A stretch of 64,000 nucleotides of DNA from Neoconidiobolus thromboides FSU 785 (taxonomy: Eukaryota > Entomophthoromycota > Entomophthoromycetes > Entomophthorales > Neoconidiobolaceae), in the NCBI GenBank assembly GCA_025603075.1, contig MU626273.1, positions 41,520 through 105,519 on the forward strand. Direction: 5' to 3'. The translations under genes were made by a program, and so were the position numbers. Under the pieces are notes generated by a model, which was not told where the DNA came from, made no database searches, and worked only from the letters and a program-made list of their open reading frames with translations. This document shows, piece by piece, positions 12,109-23,504 of the stretch (position 1 is its first letter; each line of letters opens with the position of its first letter).

Positions 12109-13369
12109 TTATATTTATTAAAAATTGTGTATTTTATTAAATTTATTAATGTATTATTTGTTATATAAAATAATGATATAAAGTTATTTAAAATATATAA
12201 GAATTGATTTCAAATCTCTATGATGACGCTCAGTTTAACATATTGGAAATAGTTGTAAAGTTTATTTTTTCAATGCTTTTTAACCTTTTTTATACGAATT
12301 TAATAATATATTAATTCTATTCTTAAAAAAAACTTCTCCATAACTATAGAGATTATGAGAGATTTTTATAACAATGTTATAATTTTCCAAAATCTAAATT
12401 TTAAACACTTTAGAAATTAAGATGTAAATAAAGATATGAGGATTTTTTTAAATTTTATTACTTTTCCTATTTTTTTTGATTAATTTTAAAATTTCAACAG
12501 CTGTGAAAATAAATGGGGATGTATTTTTGTGTTTAAAAATTTTGCTAGTAATTTTTCCACTCAAATAGTGCTTAAAAGATAGAAAAAGTAATGAAGTTAA
12601 AAAAAAACATCCCCATTTATTTTTATAAAAATTTTAAAGCTTATACTTGTTTAATTTAATAAATTATATTAAATTCAAAAAAAATCAACAAGAACCAGCT
12701 TTTTAAAATAAAAAATAAAATAAAAAAGTTTTATTTGTTAAAATTATTTTTATTCTTATAAATACTTTTTTAAAATGAAACATTAACTTTAGTAATATAC
12801 ATAGTATCCCACCTCAATAAGTTCTTTTTTATATAAACATTTTAAAAACTAATAATATTATTGCATTTAAGTATAAAAATTATGTAAAAACATGTTATTT
12901 AACTAATTTTTATTAAAAATAAAGTTTAAAAAAAATAATTCAATTTAAATTTCATTTATTAAATATAATTATAATCCTAATATAAGCTTTATTGTAAGCA
13001 TTCAATGTCTATCAATATTACTTACATTTATTACTAATTACATTGTAAAACCTAATTGACCAGCAATATCATTATTATTAATATCATTATTTTCCTATCC
13101 TCATTAACTTAGTTCATCAGTTGTATCCCAATTAATATGAACATTTAACTGATTATTCTAAAATATTAATAACTTAATTCAATGTTGGTAATGAATTTCA
13201 TGTCCTTTTTCAATATATAAAAATTGAATCAATTGTTATAATCAATATTTGAATTGTTGAAATTTATTCATTTAATTAAACAACTTTCCTTTTTATCTTC
13301 AATTAAATATTTTTAATAAATAATTGTTAACCTTTCCTTTAAAAAGCCTACTTTCAAACCATTCAATAT
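12109..13369. other. Intergenic spacer with one family A element
   Basis: 1.26 kb between tyrosinase 1 and the convergent receptor gene. Apart from the transposon copy at 12515-12614 I see only A/T-rich sequence. Confidence 0.6.
12515..12614 (+). mobile_element. Family A element, copy 2
   Basis: A full-length 100-bp copy in forward orientation with perfect GGGGATGT/ACATCCCC ends. Flanks are AAAT on the left and ATTT on the right, so the direct repeat is not clear here; the flanks instead extend the inverted repeat. Confidence 0.85.
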
Positions 13370-14272
13370 TTAAATTCTCTGAGATTCCTTTCTAGAAATT
13401 GAAGATTCAAATGCTAATCTCGCTTCTCTATATAATAAACTATTAAATAAAAACAAAGTAGCATTAAAAAAGCCTTGAAAGCCCTTAAAGAAAGTAGCTG
13501 CAATATTTAAGGAATAACCCGTTTCCTCAGCCAATTTAATTCCTAATCCAGCTAATGCTAATTTGACCAATACCAATGCATAACAAATAATAGGTATTAA
13601 AGGATACATTAACAATTTAATTATAGTTCGAGTCTTAACTTCTAAACTACCTGATTTCATTCCTTGAAAAGAAGAACGAAACAAAGAGCGTTGAATAATT
13701 AAATAAAATGTAACTGAAGTGAATACAATAGTACAATATACAATAGTAGCCATAATCCAACCATAATTAGTAATATAAGCCCATTGTAAGCCTAATGGAG
13801 TCCATTCTTTAAACCAACAAGAACCTTCAGCAAGTGAAATTTGACCAAAAGCTAACGGTAATATACTTATTAATAAAGAGGATAATAATGGTACAATATA
13901 TAAAGCTAATTTCATCCATTTACCCGAATGGAATTTGAAGATTACAGTTAATTGTAAATTTAAGGCCATGGCTATTGTATATAATAAGGAGATTAAGGTA
14001 GTGAATAAAAAACCTACAGTTGAAATAAAACATACTAAATTGGACTCAGAATGAACTGCAATTATTTGAAATAAACTGAAGAAAAAATCACCAATTAATA
14101 TCAATAATGATAATCGGAAGGATATTGATTTATTCAATTTGCCATTGAGGATAGTGAGGATAAGTATTATTAATAGCGCAATAAAACAAAAGATTGCTGA
14201 TACACCATTTGAAAAATGAGTTACAAATGTATTACGATAATTGTATAATACAGCAGGAGGAATAGTTGGCAT
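13370..14272 (-). CDS. Putative seven-transmembrane receptor 1
   Basis: Single exon. An upstream in-frame ATG at 14311 would add 13 residues, but the ATG at 14272 (MPTIPPAVLYNYR) aligns with the start of the paralogue at 42710 and is preferred, giving 300 aa. Seven hydrophobic helices are visible, starting FSNGVSAIFCFIALLIIL (1), FRLSLLILIGDFFFSLFQI (2), and a long third helix containing LLYTIAMALNLQLTVIF. The fourth to seventh helices follow, the last carrying FFKGFQGFFNATLFLFNSLLY. A Cys before helix 3 (NLVC) and a Cys in the loop after helix 4 (GSCWF) could form the usual extracellular disulphide. The arrangement resembles cAMP-receptor-like/class-E type G-protein-coupled receptors. Ligand unknown. 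It is closely related to the gene at 41817-42710. Confidence 0.8.
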   Translation of the reverse strand: MPTIPPAVLYNYRNTFVTHFSNGVSAIFCFIALLIILILTILNGKLNKSISFRLSLLILIGDFFFSLFQIIAVHSESNLVCFISTVGFLFTTLISLLYTIAMALNLQLTVIFKFHSGKWMKLALYIVPLLSSLLISILPLAFGQISLAEGSCWFKEWTPLGLQWAYITNYGWIMATIVYCTIVFTSVTFYLIIQRSLFRSSFQGMKSGSLEVKTRTIIKLLMYPLIPIICYALVLVKLALAGLGIKLAEETGYSLNIAATFFKGFQGFFNATLFLFNSLLYREARLAFESSISRKESQRI

Positions 14273-14597
14273 ATTGATATTAGTATAAAATAAAATAAAA
14301 TAAAAATTCAAATTAAAAAACAGAAATTTAAATTAAAAAAGAAAAATAGAAATTTATTATGATTATTTATATTTGATTATTGGAACTCTTAGTAAAAGAA
14401 GAAATATTCATTTTTGAATCCTTTTTTTATATGTTATTACTATAATTGGTAAACATCATGTTTAAATTGAATGTATGCAATGAATATTCAATTAAATTTA
14501 AATGTATAATTGCTTTAATTAGTGAGTTAATAAATTATGTGATTTATTAATTATGATACTTTTATTTTTACAAAAATTGAAAAGAAATGATAATTAT

Positions 14598-14647
14598 ACT
14601 ATATTATATTATATTATATTATATTATATTATATTATATTATATTAT
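14598..14647. repeat. ATATT pentanucleotide microsatellite
   Basis: Nine or so tandem ATATT units, seen directly, in the spacer upstream of the receptor gene. Confidence 0.85.
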
Positions 14648-14771
14648 TTTATTTTATATTATTTTATTTTATTAAAAGTTATGTTTTAAATTTACTTTAT
14701 TTTTTTGATGATTTATAGTGATAGAGACATTCTATTATATGAAGTTAATTTTAATATTACTTTTTCATCAC

Positions 14772-14841
14772 TTTCAAATACTAATTATCTTTCTAAGCTA
14801 TATAAATTTATATAACTTAGAAAGATAATTAGTATTTGAAA
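14772..14841. repeat. 70-bp near-perfect palindrome
   Basis: The outer 26-bp arms (TTTCAAATACTAATTATCTT... and its exact reverse complement ending ...GTATTTGAAA) are perfect. The centre is the 16-bp perfect palindrome TATATAAATTTATATA. Only one C/A mismatch pair separates arms and centre, so both strands can fold into a 35-bp stem with no real loop. Confidence 0.9.
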
Positions 14842-15287
14842 TTCTATTTTCATTAAAATCAATTTAATAGTTAGTTCTACAATTTTCAACTAATTAATTA
14901 ATTTTTAGAGTAAAACTCGATAGTAATGTTCTTAGTTAATATTTAATAATTCAAACTAATTTACTTTAGTAAAAATGTTGCATTGTTAAATGAGTTAGTG
15001 ATAAATTAATATTAAAAATAAATGAAATCCAGTTGAGATTATTTAATATTTATTTTAAATTTATTTTTTGAACTCTCAAATTCAATAAAAATCATTTGTT
15101 TTTGCAATCTTATTATCTAAAATTCTATCTTTTTTTCACTAATTTTATCAAAATAGATGATCCCATAAAACATGGAATTGAATTGGTCATTTAATTTCGT
15201 ATAAAAAAAATACATTAAAAATTACAAAATGTAAACATTTCAAATTGAAATTCCTAATTTTATTTATATCTTTCACTTTTCAATATA

Positions 15288-17312
15288 ATGTCTAAAGCTT
15301 ACACTATATTAAGAAAAGCTTCTTATCTTAAAACAGGCCCAATAAAATTAGAAGAAGCGGAGCAATGGTTAAAAGTATTAACGTTGACTGATATTGAAAA
15401 AAAACAAAAACAAAAACAAAATTCGATTAATTTAAAAAATATAACTAAAGAACAAATGGAAGAGTATATGAATTCAGTAATTAATGACAAAAATAATATA
15501 AGTGAGTTATTATATATTATTATTTATATATTTAATAAATAAATAAATAAATAAATCAACTTATTTTAATAATATTAAAGTTATTTTTTATTAGAAGAAT
15601 ATCCAAAACTTGCAGTTGGTGTATCTGGTGGTGCTGATTCTATGTTATTAATTTATTTATTTCATCAATTATTGGGTAAAGAAAAAGTACATGGTATTAT
15701 AGTAGATCATAATTTACGAGAAAACTCATTTGAAGAAGCTAAATTAACAAAAGATAGATTAGAAAATTATGGTAAATTTCAATAATCTTAAATAAACTAA
15801 TAAATTAACACTAAATTAGACATTAATTCAAGTTTAACAAAATTAATATGGAATAAAGAGAATGAAGAAAATTTAATAAGGAAACAATTCATTTCAACAA
15901 GTTATGGAAAGGATTATATTTCTGGAATAACAATACCTAAAGAAGCTAAATTGGAAACAGAAGCAAGAAAAATTCGATTTGAAGTATTATCTCAAATTAT
16001 GAGCTTAAATAATAGTTCTATTTTAGGTTTAGGACATCATAATAATGATAATATTGAAACAGGACTTTATAGATTTGCTAGAGAAAGCGGTGTTTCTGGT
16101 TTAAGTGGTATTAGTCCATTAAGAGAGTTCCCAATACAATTAAATATAATTAATAACAATAGCAATAATCAGCAATTATTTAGACCAATGTTATATATTA
16201 ATAAACAACGTATTTATGAAACTTGTCAATATTATGGGATTCAATGGATAGAAGATCCAACTAATCATTTATCAACATCTCATCATCAACGAACTGTTAT
16301 ACGAAAAATATTAAGTAAAATTAATGAAATTAACAATCCTCAATTTAATGGCTTAAGTTATAATCATTTAACACAATTTATAGAACATATGGTCGAACAT
16401 AAACAAAACATAGATTTAAAGATGAATCAAATATTAAATCAAAATATTCAATTAAAGAAAGAATTTGGAGGATTAAAATTTAACTTAATAGGTCCATTAA
16501 ATCAATCTCATTGGTTTTATCAACCTTATTTAGCTGTAAGAATCTTATCTAAATTAACTCAATGGATCAATTGTTCAGATTATCCACCTAGATTAAGTCA
16601 TGTTATTAAAGCTTATGAACAAATGAAAGTAATATTAAAAAATCAACAATTGAAAAGTACTTGTTTACAAATTGGAAAAACATTGATTATATCACCAAGT
16701 AAAAAGAAATTAGAATGGACTTTTGTTAGAGAACCATTAAGTAATAAACAAATTATAAAAAATACATATTCATTATTAAAGAAAGAAAAAGAAGAAAAAG
16801 AAGAAAAAGAAGAAAAAGAAAAAGAAAAAGAAAATCGAATTTGGTGTGAAAGATATCAAATTCAATTTCATGTTCAAAATAATGAATATTTAAAAGATAA
16901 AGAGCTATTAAAATGGATTCAATGTTATTTCCCTTATTTTCAATCAGATCTGAATGAAAATTGGGATATTTTAATTCAACCTATTAATCAATCCTTATTG
17001 AATCAATTTAAACAAAAGACTATGCTTTATTCAAATGAATTTAATAAATTATTTCAATCTCAATTAAACCAACTATCTTTTAATTGTTATCAATTACAAC
17101 AATTTCTTTCAGTAGAAAATACAAGATCAACTATTCCAGTAATTTGTTTAAGATTAGATTTGAATAAATTTAATAAACAATATCAAGATAATCAAATTCA
17201 ATTAAATAATTTTATAGATATTCCATTAGCTTTTCCAACTTTAAAAAATGGTAATTTATTTATAAAGCTTTTTAATATAAAATCAATACCTTTATTTAAA
17301 AAATTAAATTAA
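15288..17312 (+). CDS. TilS/MesJ-type tRNA(Ile)-lysidine synthetase homologue
   Basis: This is a PP-loop N-type ATP pyrophosphatase related to bacterial TilS, which makes lysidine at position 34 of tRNA-Ile(CAU) so that it reads AUA. Exons are 15288-15501, 15595-15771 and 15820-17312, giving 627 aa. Exon 2 carries the PP-loop VGVSGGADSM and VDHNLRENSFEEA. Exon 3 carries GHHNNDNIET (bacterial HHxDDQxET, with Asp changed to Asn), FARESGVSGLSGI and RPMLYINKQRIYETCQYYGIQWIEDPTN, which match the family well. A Lys/Glu low-complexity tract lies near residues 450-465. The N-terminus has basic residues (KAYTILRKASYLK), compatible with mitochondrial import; the mitochondrion is the likely site of action, by inference. 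The introns rule out bacterial contamination. Confidence 0.88.
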
Positions 17313-17562
17313 ATTAAATTAAATTAATGATAATAGAAATAAATAAATAAATTAATAAATAAATAAATAAATAAACTCAATTTGATATTATTATTAAATG
17401 TTCTTATTATTATTATTAAATCTTATTAAATCTTATTATTAAATCTTATTAAATCTTATTATTAAATATTATTAAATCTTATTATTAAATCTTATTAAAT
17501 ATTATTATTAAATCTTATTAAATCTTATTATTTATATTTTATTATTTTTAAATTAAAATAAT
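17313..17562. repeat. AT-rich minisatellite (TTATTATTAAATC-type)
   Basis: Within the 250-bp convergent spacer, about 17400-17535 is made of alternating TTATTAAATC and TTATTATTAAATC units; AAATA repeats precede it. It forms the 3' flank of both neighbouring genes. Confidence 0.75.
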
Positions 17563-18837
17563 TTAATTCAATAATTTAGCTTTAGGTAAAAATTCATTTA
17601 ATGAATTATAATATGCTGTAACTAAATTTAATTGATTCTCTAATTTTCTAACTCTTTCAATAGGTAATCTATTTTTTGTTAAAAATTCTTTATCAATTGG
17701 ATTTACTCTTCGAATTTTAAATCTTTGACTTCGATCTTCTGGATTAACTGAAATAATTTGATTAATATTAATATCATTTATTAATTGATTTAATAATCCT
17801 GTAGTCTGACCTATTAAATTTACATTAATTGTATCTTCTACATCTTTTAATACAGTATCAACTACTTCATTTAATCCTAATAATCTTCTATTTAATCTTT
17901 TATTTAATCTTTTATTTAATCTTTTATTTTTATTTTTTTTATCTTTTAATTCACTTTTAATTTCTGGTAATTCAACTTCATATCTTTTATATTTATAACA
18001 ATACTTTCCTTCCATAGTTTTCAAAGTATATTTTACATTGACATTAAAAGGAATTAAAGTATCATTTTCACTAACTTTAACTCCTTCTATCTCTCCATTA
18101 TATCTAATAAAGTGTTGATGATTTTCAAACCTTAATTGCCATTCAAACCATAATTGATCAATAAATACATGATGTAAAAAAAATAATGGATCATTGGAAG
18201 AAAACATAGTCATTATATCCCCATTTTTACCTCCAATACCTGAATGTACTTTGGCATGTGGTAAAGCTTCAAGTGCTAATCGAAAATCATTGTAATTTAA
18301 ACTATCTCGTAATAATAATTCAATAGCTTCAGGAGAATAAAAAGCAGAAATTTTATCATTAAGATCAAAATCCCGTCGTAAACAATGAAATTCAGGTATG
18401 CTACAATTCCAAGCTTTAAATGGTCCATTTAATATACAATTATCCCCATTTAATTGATGATTTCCATTACCACCAAATAATTCAAAAATAATACTTAATT
18501 CTGGTGATTGGGAATCAAGGGACCAATCCCAATAAGGTAATATGATACTTGGATTAACTTTTTGTAATTCTTTTTCAAATAAATATAGAAATTCTCGATG
18601 CCATGGTAAAAAGGCAGGTACTCCATGACTATGTAAGTTATTACTATAATGAATTTGAGAAAAAGTATCATATACTCCAGTCCGTTTAAGGGTATTGATT
18701 GCTGAAATAAAAGTAGTAAGTTCATTTGGAGTAAGTTCTCGAATCTCTTTACGAAGAGTAGGGGAAGTACAAGGGGAAGTATGTTGACAAGTAATAAGTG
18801 ATACTATTAAAATGAAATAGATTATTGGAAATAACAT
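17563..18837 (-). CDS. Secreted tyrosinase, paralogue 2
   Basis: Single exon of 424 aa with signal peptide at 1-17. CuA ligands are H63, H71 (SHGVPAFLPWH) and H80; CuB ligands are H194, H198 and H223 (in DPLFFLHHVFID). YWDWSLDSQ is present. There is no Cys two residues before H71 (it is His-Ser-His), so no thioether bridge is expected. A Lys/Arg/Asn-rich linker (about 296-318, repeated KRLN) separates the catalytic core from a C-terminal region. The C-terminal region (Asp-Arg-Ser, then a Val-Arg-Lys helix ending in a Leu-Pro-Lys-Ala-Leu-Leu tail) resembles those of the other two copies. It is on the opposite strand from the other two paralogues. Confidence 0.94.
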   Translation of the reverse strand: MLFPIIYFILIVSLITCQHTSPCTSPTLRKEIRELTPNELTTFISAINTLKRTGVYDTFSQIHYSNNLHSHGVPAFLPWHREFLYLFEKELQKVNPSIILPYWDWSLDSQSPELSIIFELFGGNGNHQLNGDNCILNGPFKAWNCSIPEFHCLRRDFDLNDKISAFYSPEAIELLLRDSLNYNDFRLALEALPHAKVHSGIGGKNGDIMTMFSSNDPLFFLHHVFIDQLWFEWQLRFENHQHFIRYNGEIEGVKVSENDTLIPFNVNVKYTLKTMEGKYCYKYKRYEVELPEIKSELKDKKNKNKRLNKRLNKRLNRRLLGLNEVVDTVLKDVEDTINVNLIGQTTGLLNQLINDININQIISVNPEDRSQRFKIRRVNPIDKEFLTKNRLPIERVRKLENQLNLVTAYYNSLNEFLPKAKLLN

Positions 18838-19346
18838 ATTTTTTAATAAATTAATAAAGTTAATTATTTTTATTATTAAAAAATTATAAATAAAAAAATT
18901 ATAAATAAATTATAAATAAATTTATTATTAAATAATAGATAATTCTATATTTATATACTTTTTAATTTTTGGTCATTATTTTTTTAACATATTCATCCGT
19001 TATAATGCAAATATATTTCAATATCATATTAAATCGAATTTTAAAATTAATCAATGTGATTAAAATTATTAGTAGACTAAATTTTAAAAAATTCCATGTT
19101 ACTTATTTTGGAGATTTAACAGTTTTATTTTATTTTTTTTAAAAAGAGAATGCTCATCAACTTAAATAAGAAAAAGTGAACGTGATAAGCTTTAGAAATT
19201 ATGATTTAAAATATAAATCAATATTTCATTTTTTAATTAATATAATAAAAAATGAAAATTAATTTTAAAATATTGAAGGATGGCGCAAATAATAAAAAGT
19301 AGGGAATAATTTTAAATATAACATATATATTGAGTCATATTGTTAT
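18838..19346. other. Upstream region of tyrosinase 2
   Basis: 509 bp of A/T-rich spacer; no gene, RNA or transposon is seen. Confidence 0.5.
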
Positions 19347-20308
19347 TTACTTTTGTAAAATAGGAATACTACTATTTAATAAAGAATTGACTGCAATAGG
19401 TGAATTACTATTATTCATTAATAAATTATTGTTATTATTATTTGGAATACTATTTGATAAACTAGCAATTCCTATAGGACTTAAATTATTATTAGGTGAA
19501 AAACCATTAGGACTAATAATAGGAGTTAATAAATTATTACTACTTAAATTAGGTTGTAACAAAGGAGAAGTTGGAATATTATTAATATTTGGAATACCAT
19601 TTATATTAGGAATACCATTTATATTAGGAATACCATTTATATTAGGAATACCATTTATATTTGGAATATTATTGATATTAGGAATATTATTGATATTTGG
19701 ATAAATTGGTATAATTGGACTAATAATATCTTGAATTGGTGTTGGTATCATTGTATCTTGAATTAATTCATTTTGATTATTATCATTAATAATAATTGGA
19801 ATATTATCTGAAATTGAAGGATTAATAATATCATCGTTAATTGGAATAATATTATTACCATTATTATTATTAGTAATAACAATTTCATTACTCTTTCTAA
19901 CTTCAAAATAAGTAGGTCCATATAACAATTGTTGATAATTATTAGCTATTAAATTAATTAAATATAATTTAATATATCTATTATAATAATATTGATTGGG
20001 AATTTGACATTTATTTCTTGAATATATAATACTTAATTTCGATTGATTTCCATCCATTATTAAACAATAATTAGGGGCTGTCATTATATTTTGTTTATTA
20101 TTATTATTATCATTATCATTATTTATACCTTCTTTATTATTTTCTTCTTTCTTTAATTTTATTACTCGAAATTTAACCCATGTTCCTGGTATCCCTGCAT
20201 TTGGACTAATTAATAATTGATAATTATTAGCTACTTTATTACTAATATTATCATTTGATTTCGTATTATTAGTAGTGGTATTAATATTACTATTAATAGT
20301 AGCTAATA

Positions 20309-20349
<41 letters not shown>

Positions 20350-20432
20350 GTATTAGTATTAATATCTACTTGTTCTTTTTCTTCACATAAGAATCGATTT
20401 AAAAATAAAAAATAAAAAACTAACTTTAACAT
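19347..20432 (-). CDS. Secreted Asn-rich protein with a two-cysteine domain and PNINGI repeats
   Basis: Single exon of 361 aa. A short hydrophobic signal sequence (1-16, ending at Cys-Glu-Glu) is followed by a poly-Asn run (about 29-41). Residues 72-178 form a domain with ISPNAGIPGTWVKF, NYCLIMDGNQ, a second Cys (C142) and YGPTYFEV. It aligns with residues about 408-547 of the secreted ferritin-like protein at 26922-28661, with two equivalent cysteines about 17-19 residues apart. Residues 245-287 are a tandem six-residue repeat (PNINGI/PNINNI). The remainder is Asn/Ile/Pro-rich. No known family is recognised. The P-x-x-G-x-x-G start recalls IPT/TIG-like Ig folds, but that is only suggestive. 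It lies between tyrosinases 2 and 3. Confidence 0.75.
19572..19700 (-). repeat. 18-bp coding minisatellite encoding PNIN(G/N)I
   Basis: About seven tandem 18-bp units inside the secreted Asn-rich gene. The units encoding PNINGI (four in a row) are nearly identical at the DNA level, which suggests recent expansion. Confidence 0.85.
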
Positions 20433-21971
20433 AATGAATAAAAATTATCTGAACTATAAAAAAACAAAGATAGAAAACTTTCAAAAGAAACTTAAACTTA
20501 AATAAAATTCTTTTCAGTTCATTTTTATATACTTAATATTGTTTATGATTATTTAATAATGACATTAATATTAACAATTTATTATTATACATAAGATGAT
20601 CTTACATTTTATAATTTACAATGTTGGTTTGAATCTAAAAATTTTAATCAAAAGTTTGAAGCGTAAATGCTACCCAATTTTCTATTAGTATTCCTCTTTT
20701 TTAAAAAGCATTATAAATTTCTAAAATACTATAGTAACGGTCATATTTATCACCAATCCTATTCATTTTATAATATTTAATATTGATATAATTGGATAAA
20801 GTAATATAGAAATCAAAATATTAATTTCTCATAAAAAAGCATTCAAGTTGCATTTTTACTTTCTCAATCGTTACCCAACTCCTTTTATTGCATTGAATTT
20901 AATGCTTTAAATTAAATATTTGAAAATTTTAAAAAAAAGTTAATTTACTATTTGATATTTGAATTAGTGGCGTAATGATTCATTTAATTGTTAATTTATT
21001 ATTTACATTACTATCTAATAATCTTTCTATTTTAATATTTTAATATTTTAATATCTTTTATTTCTTTAAGTTGTTAGTTTATATCATTTTCTAAATGCAT
21101 TTATTCTATTTATAAAGATTAATTAATAATGCATTTTTCATGACTTAGTAATTATATATTTGGATATTATTTATTATGTTTCAGTATATTTGATAATTTA
21201 CAATCTAATATTTAAAATTACATAATTACATAATAATTTGATACGAGACTATACCCAACTTAAGATAGAGTTACTTTTAATTATTTAATATTATTTATTA
21301 ACTACTGAATTAACTATTCAATTAATAATTGAATTAAATATTTAAGAAAAGACTATTAATCTGTAAATATTACAACTAAAAAGCTGACTATTATCTTTTA
21401 GTTTTTAATCTTTCTAACTTATAAAAATCAATAATTTAATTATACAATACAATAAAAGAACTCATATAGACTTCATGATTAAATAAAAAAAATTTCTTTG
21501 CCCAAAAATAAATTCTAGTCAAGAGCTTAAAAGTTGAAAGAGGAAGTTTTACTAAAAAAAATAAGCACTCGAGTTTACCCCAAGATTTTAAAGCTGACAA
21601 TCCAAAAAAAATAACTCAATTATTTTAAATTAAACATACTAAAATTATACTAAATTAAAATTGATAATAGAAATAAAAAACATGTTAATAATTTTAAAAT
21701 TTTTGGAGCTAACATACTAAAGGAATGGGGAAGTAGCTATGATTTCAATTAATATTATTAGTATTATTATCGTGAAGTCATCTGGAGTTATTAAAAGGTA
21801 TATAATATCATTAAAAAGAAAGCTAAGAATTTTATTTTAAACAAAAAATTATTATATTTTTAATTAGCTAGTTCTATTGATTGATTCTAACTAGTTTTAA
21901 TTTCATTTATCTATTTTAAAAAATTAATATTCCTTTTAAAAATAATTAAAAGCATCCAATATAAATTACTA
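20433..21971. promoter_or_regulatory. Divergent spacer between Asn-rich gene and tyrosinase 3
   Basis: 1.5 kb AT-rich region upstream of both genes. No ORF, RNA gene or repeat copy is identified. Confidence 0.5.
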
Positions 21972-22918
21972 ATGCATTTCATAACTACTCTAATTTTATT
22001 ATGTATATACACTATTTCACATATATCCTCCCAATGTAATCAAATCGTACGTCGACCTGAGATCCGTGAACTCAGTGCTACTCAAGTACGTCGTTTTACT
22101 TCTGCTATTCAACAATTACGTAATCAAGGAGGTCTTGATATCTATGAACAATTGAGTGGATATCATTATAACTTTGCGGAAAATGCCCATGGGGTACCTG
22201 CCTTCTTCCCATGGCATCGAGAATTTTTAAGACGATTTGAATTGGAATTACAAAAAATTGATTCAAGTATAATACTTCCATATTGGGATTGGAGTATGGA
22301 TTCTCAATCCCCTGAAAGAAGTATTATTTTTCGTAATGATTATTTTGGTGGTAATGGACGAGATGGAGATAATTGTGTAGCGAATGGACCATTTACAGGA
22401 TGGAATGTTAATGTTCCTAATGTTCATTGTTTAAAAAGAGATTTTGATAATAATAGTACTATCTCTTCTTTTTATTCTCCGGAAGCTTTAGAATTAATTT
22501 TTATGCAATCCACCAATTATGATTCCTTTCGACAAACTATTGAAGGTTCTCCACATGCTGTTGTTCATGTTGGTATCGGTGGTGATGTAGGTGATTTAAC
22601 TAATATGTTTTCATCTAATGATCCCCTCTTTTTTTTACATCATGTATTTATTGATCGTCTTTGGTTTGAATGGCAACAAAGATATCCTAATTTAGCTAAG
22701 ACTTATAATGGTGATATTAATGGAAATCAAGTATCTGCTAATGATAATATGATTCCATTTAATATTAGAGTGCAAGATACTTTTGATACTACTTCTAGTA
22801 GATATTGTTATACTTATGATAGATATTCAGCTAATTTACCTAGAAACCCACAAAATAATGGTAGAAATAATAGTAGAAATAATGGAAATTCTCAAAATAG
22901 TAGAAATAATTTAAGTTC

Positions 22919-22992
<74 letters not shown>

Positions 22993-23504
22993 GAGGATCA
23001 ACGACTAATATATCCTCAAATCGTCCAAATAATATGAATTTAAATAATAATAGAGGACCAAATAGATTAAATAATGGAAATCAACGAATTAATCGTTTTA
23101 ATCGTCGTCAATTATTAAGTGGTTTAACTAATACTTTATCTAATGTAGTTGGTTTGAATGACAATTCAAATGATTTATTAAACTTAGGAAGCTCGAATAA
23201 TAATTCGGGTGGTCTACTTAATGATTTAGGAAATGTATTGGACACTACTATTAATTTACAAATTGGTGATTATTCTAGTTATTATGAATCTTTTAGTACA
23301 TTACCCAGAGTTAAAATTACACCTGATGATCGTAGTACACGAAATAAATTAAGAAGCTGTAAACAGGTACCAGAAAGATATTTAAAAATGAATAATATCA
23401 ATGTGGATTATGTTAGGAAGTTTGAAACTAATATGAATTCTTTAATTGAAAGATTTAATTCTATTGATGATTATATGCCTAATTCGCATCTTTTGGGATA
23501 CTAA
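21972..23504 (+). CDS. Secreted tyrosinase, paralogue 3, with poly-Asn linker
   Basis: Single exon of 510 aa with signal peptide at about 1-20. CuA ligands are H65, H73 (AHGVPAFFPWH) and H82; CuB ligands are H195, H199 and H224 (in DPLFFLHHVFID). YWDWSMDSQ is at 104-112. The residue two before H73 is Asn, again with no thioether Cys. The catalytic core ends near YCYTYDRYSANLP (278-290). A long Asn/Arg/Ser linker follows, including about 25 consecutive Asn encoded by an AAT microsatellite, then a C-terminal region shared with the paralogues (DDRSTRNKL, DYVRKFETN, NSHLL). It is longer than the other two mainly because of the linker. Confidence 0.94.
22917..22991 (+). repeat. AAT microsatellite coding poly-Asn
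   Basis: About 25 uninterrupted AAT triplets inside tyrosinase 3. A second, shorter AAT tract (20309-20347, minus strand) codes poly-Asn in the neighbouring secreted gene. Confidence 0.9.

Larger units (their letters stand above)
14312..15287. promoter_or_regulatory. Divergent spacer between receptor 1 and TilS-like gene
   Basis: A 1 kb AT-rich region upstream of both flanking genes. It contains a TATAT-type pentanucleotide repeat (14598-14647) and a striking 70-bp palindrome (14772-14841), listed separately. Confidence 0.55.

Noticed and set aside
15288-17312. TilS-like gene as bacterial contamination or recent transfer
   Set aside because: It has two introns with canonical sites, the same base composition and low-complexity tracts as its neighbours, so it is a resident nuclear gene.
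19330-19704. Plus-strand 124-aa ORF with ILGIPFI repeats
   Set aside because: It is the antisense of the 18-bp PNINGI minisatellite of the secreted gene.
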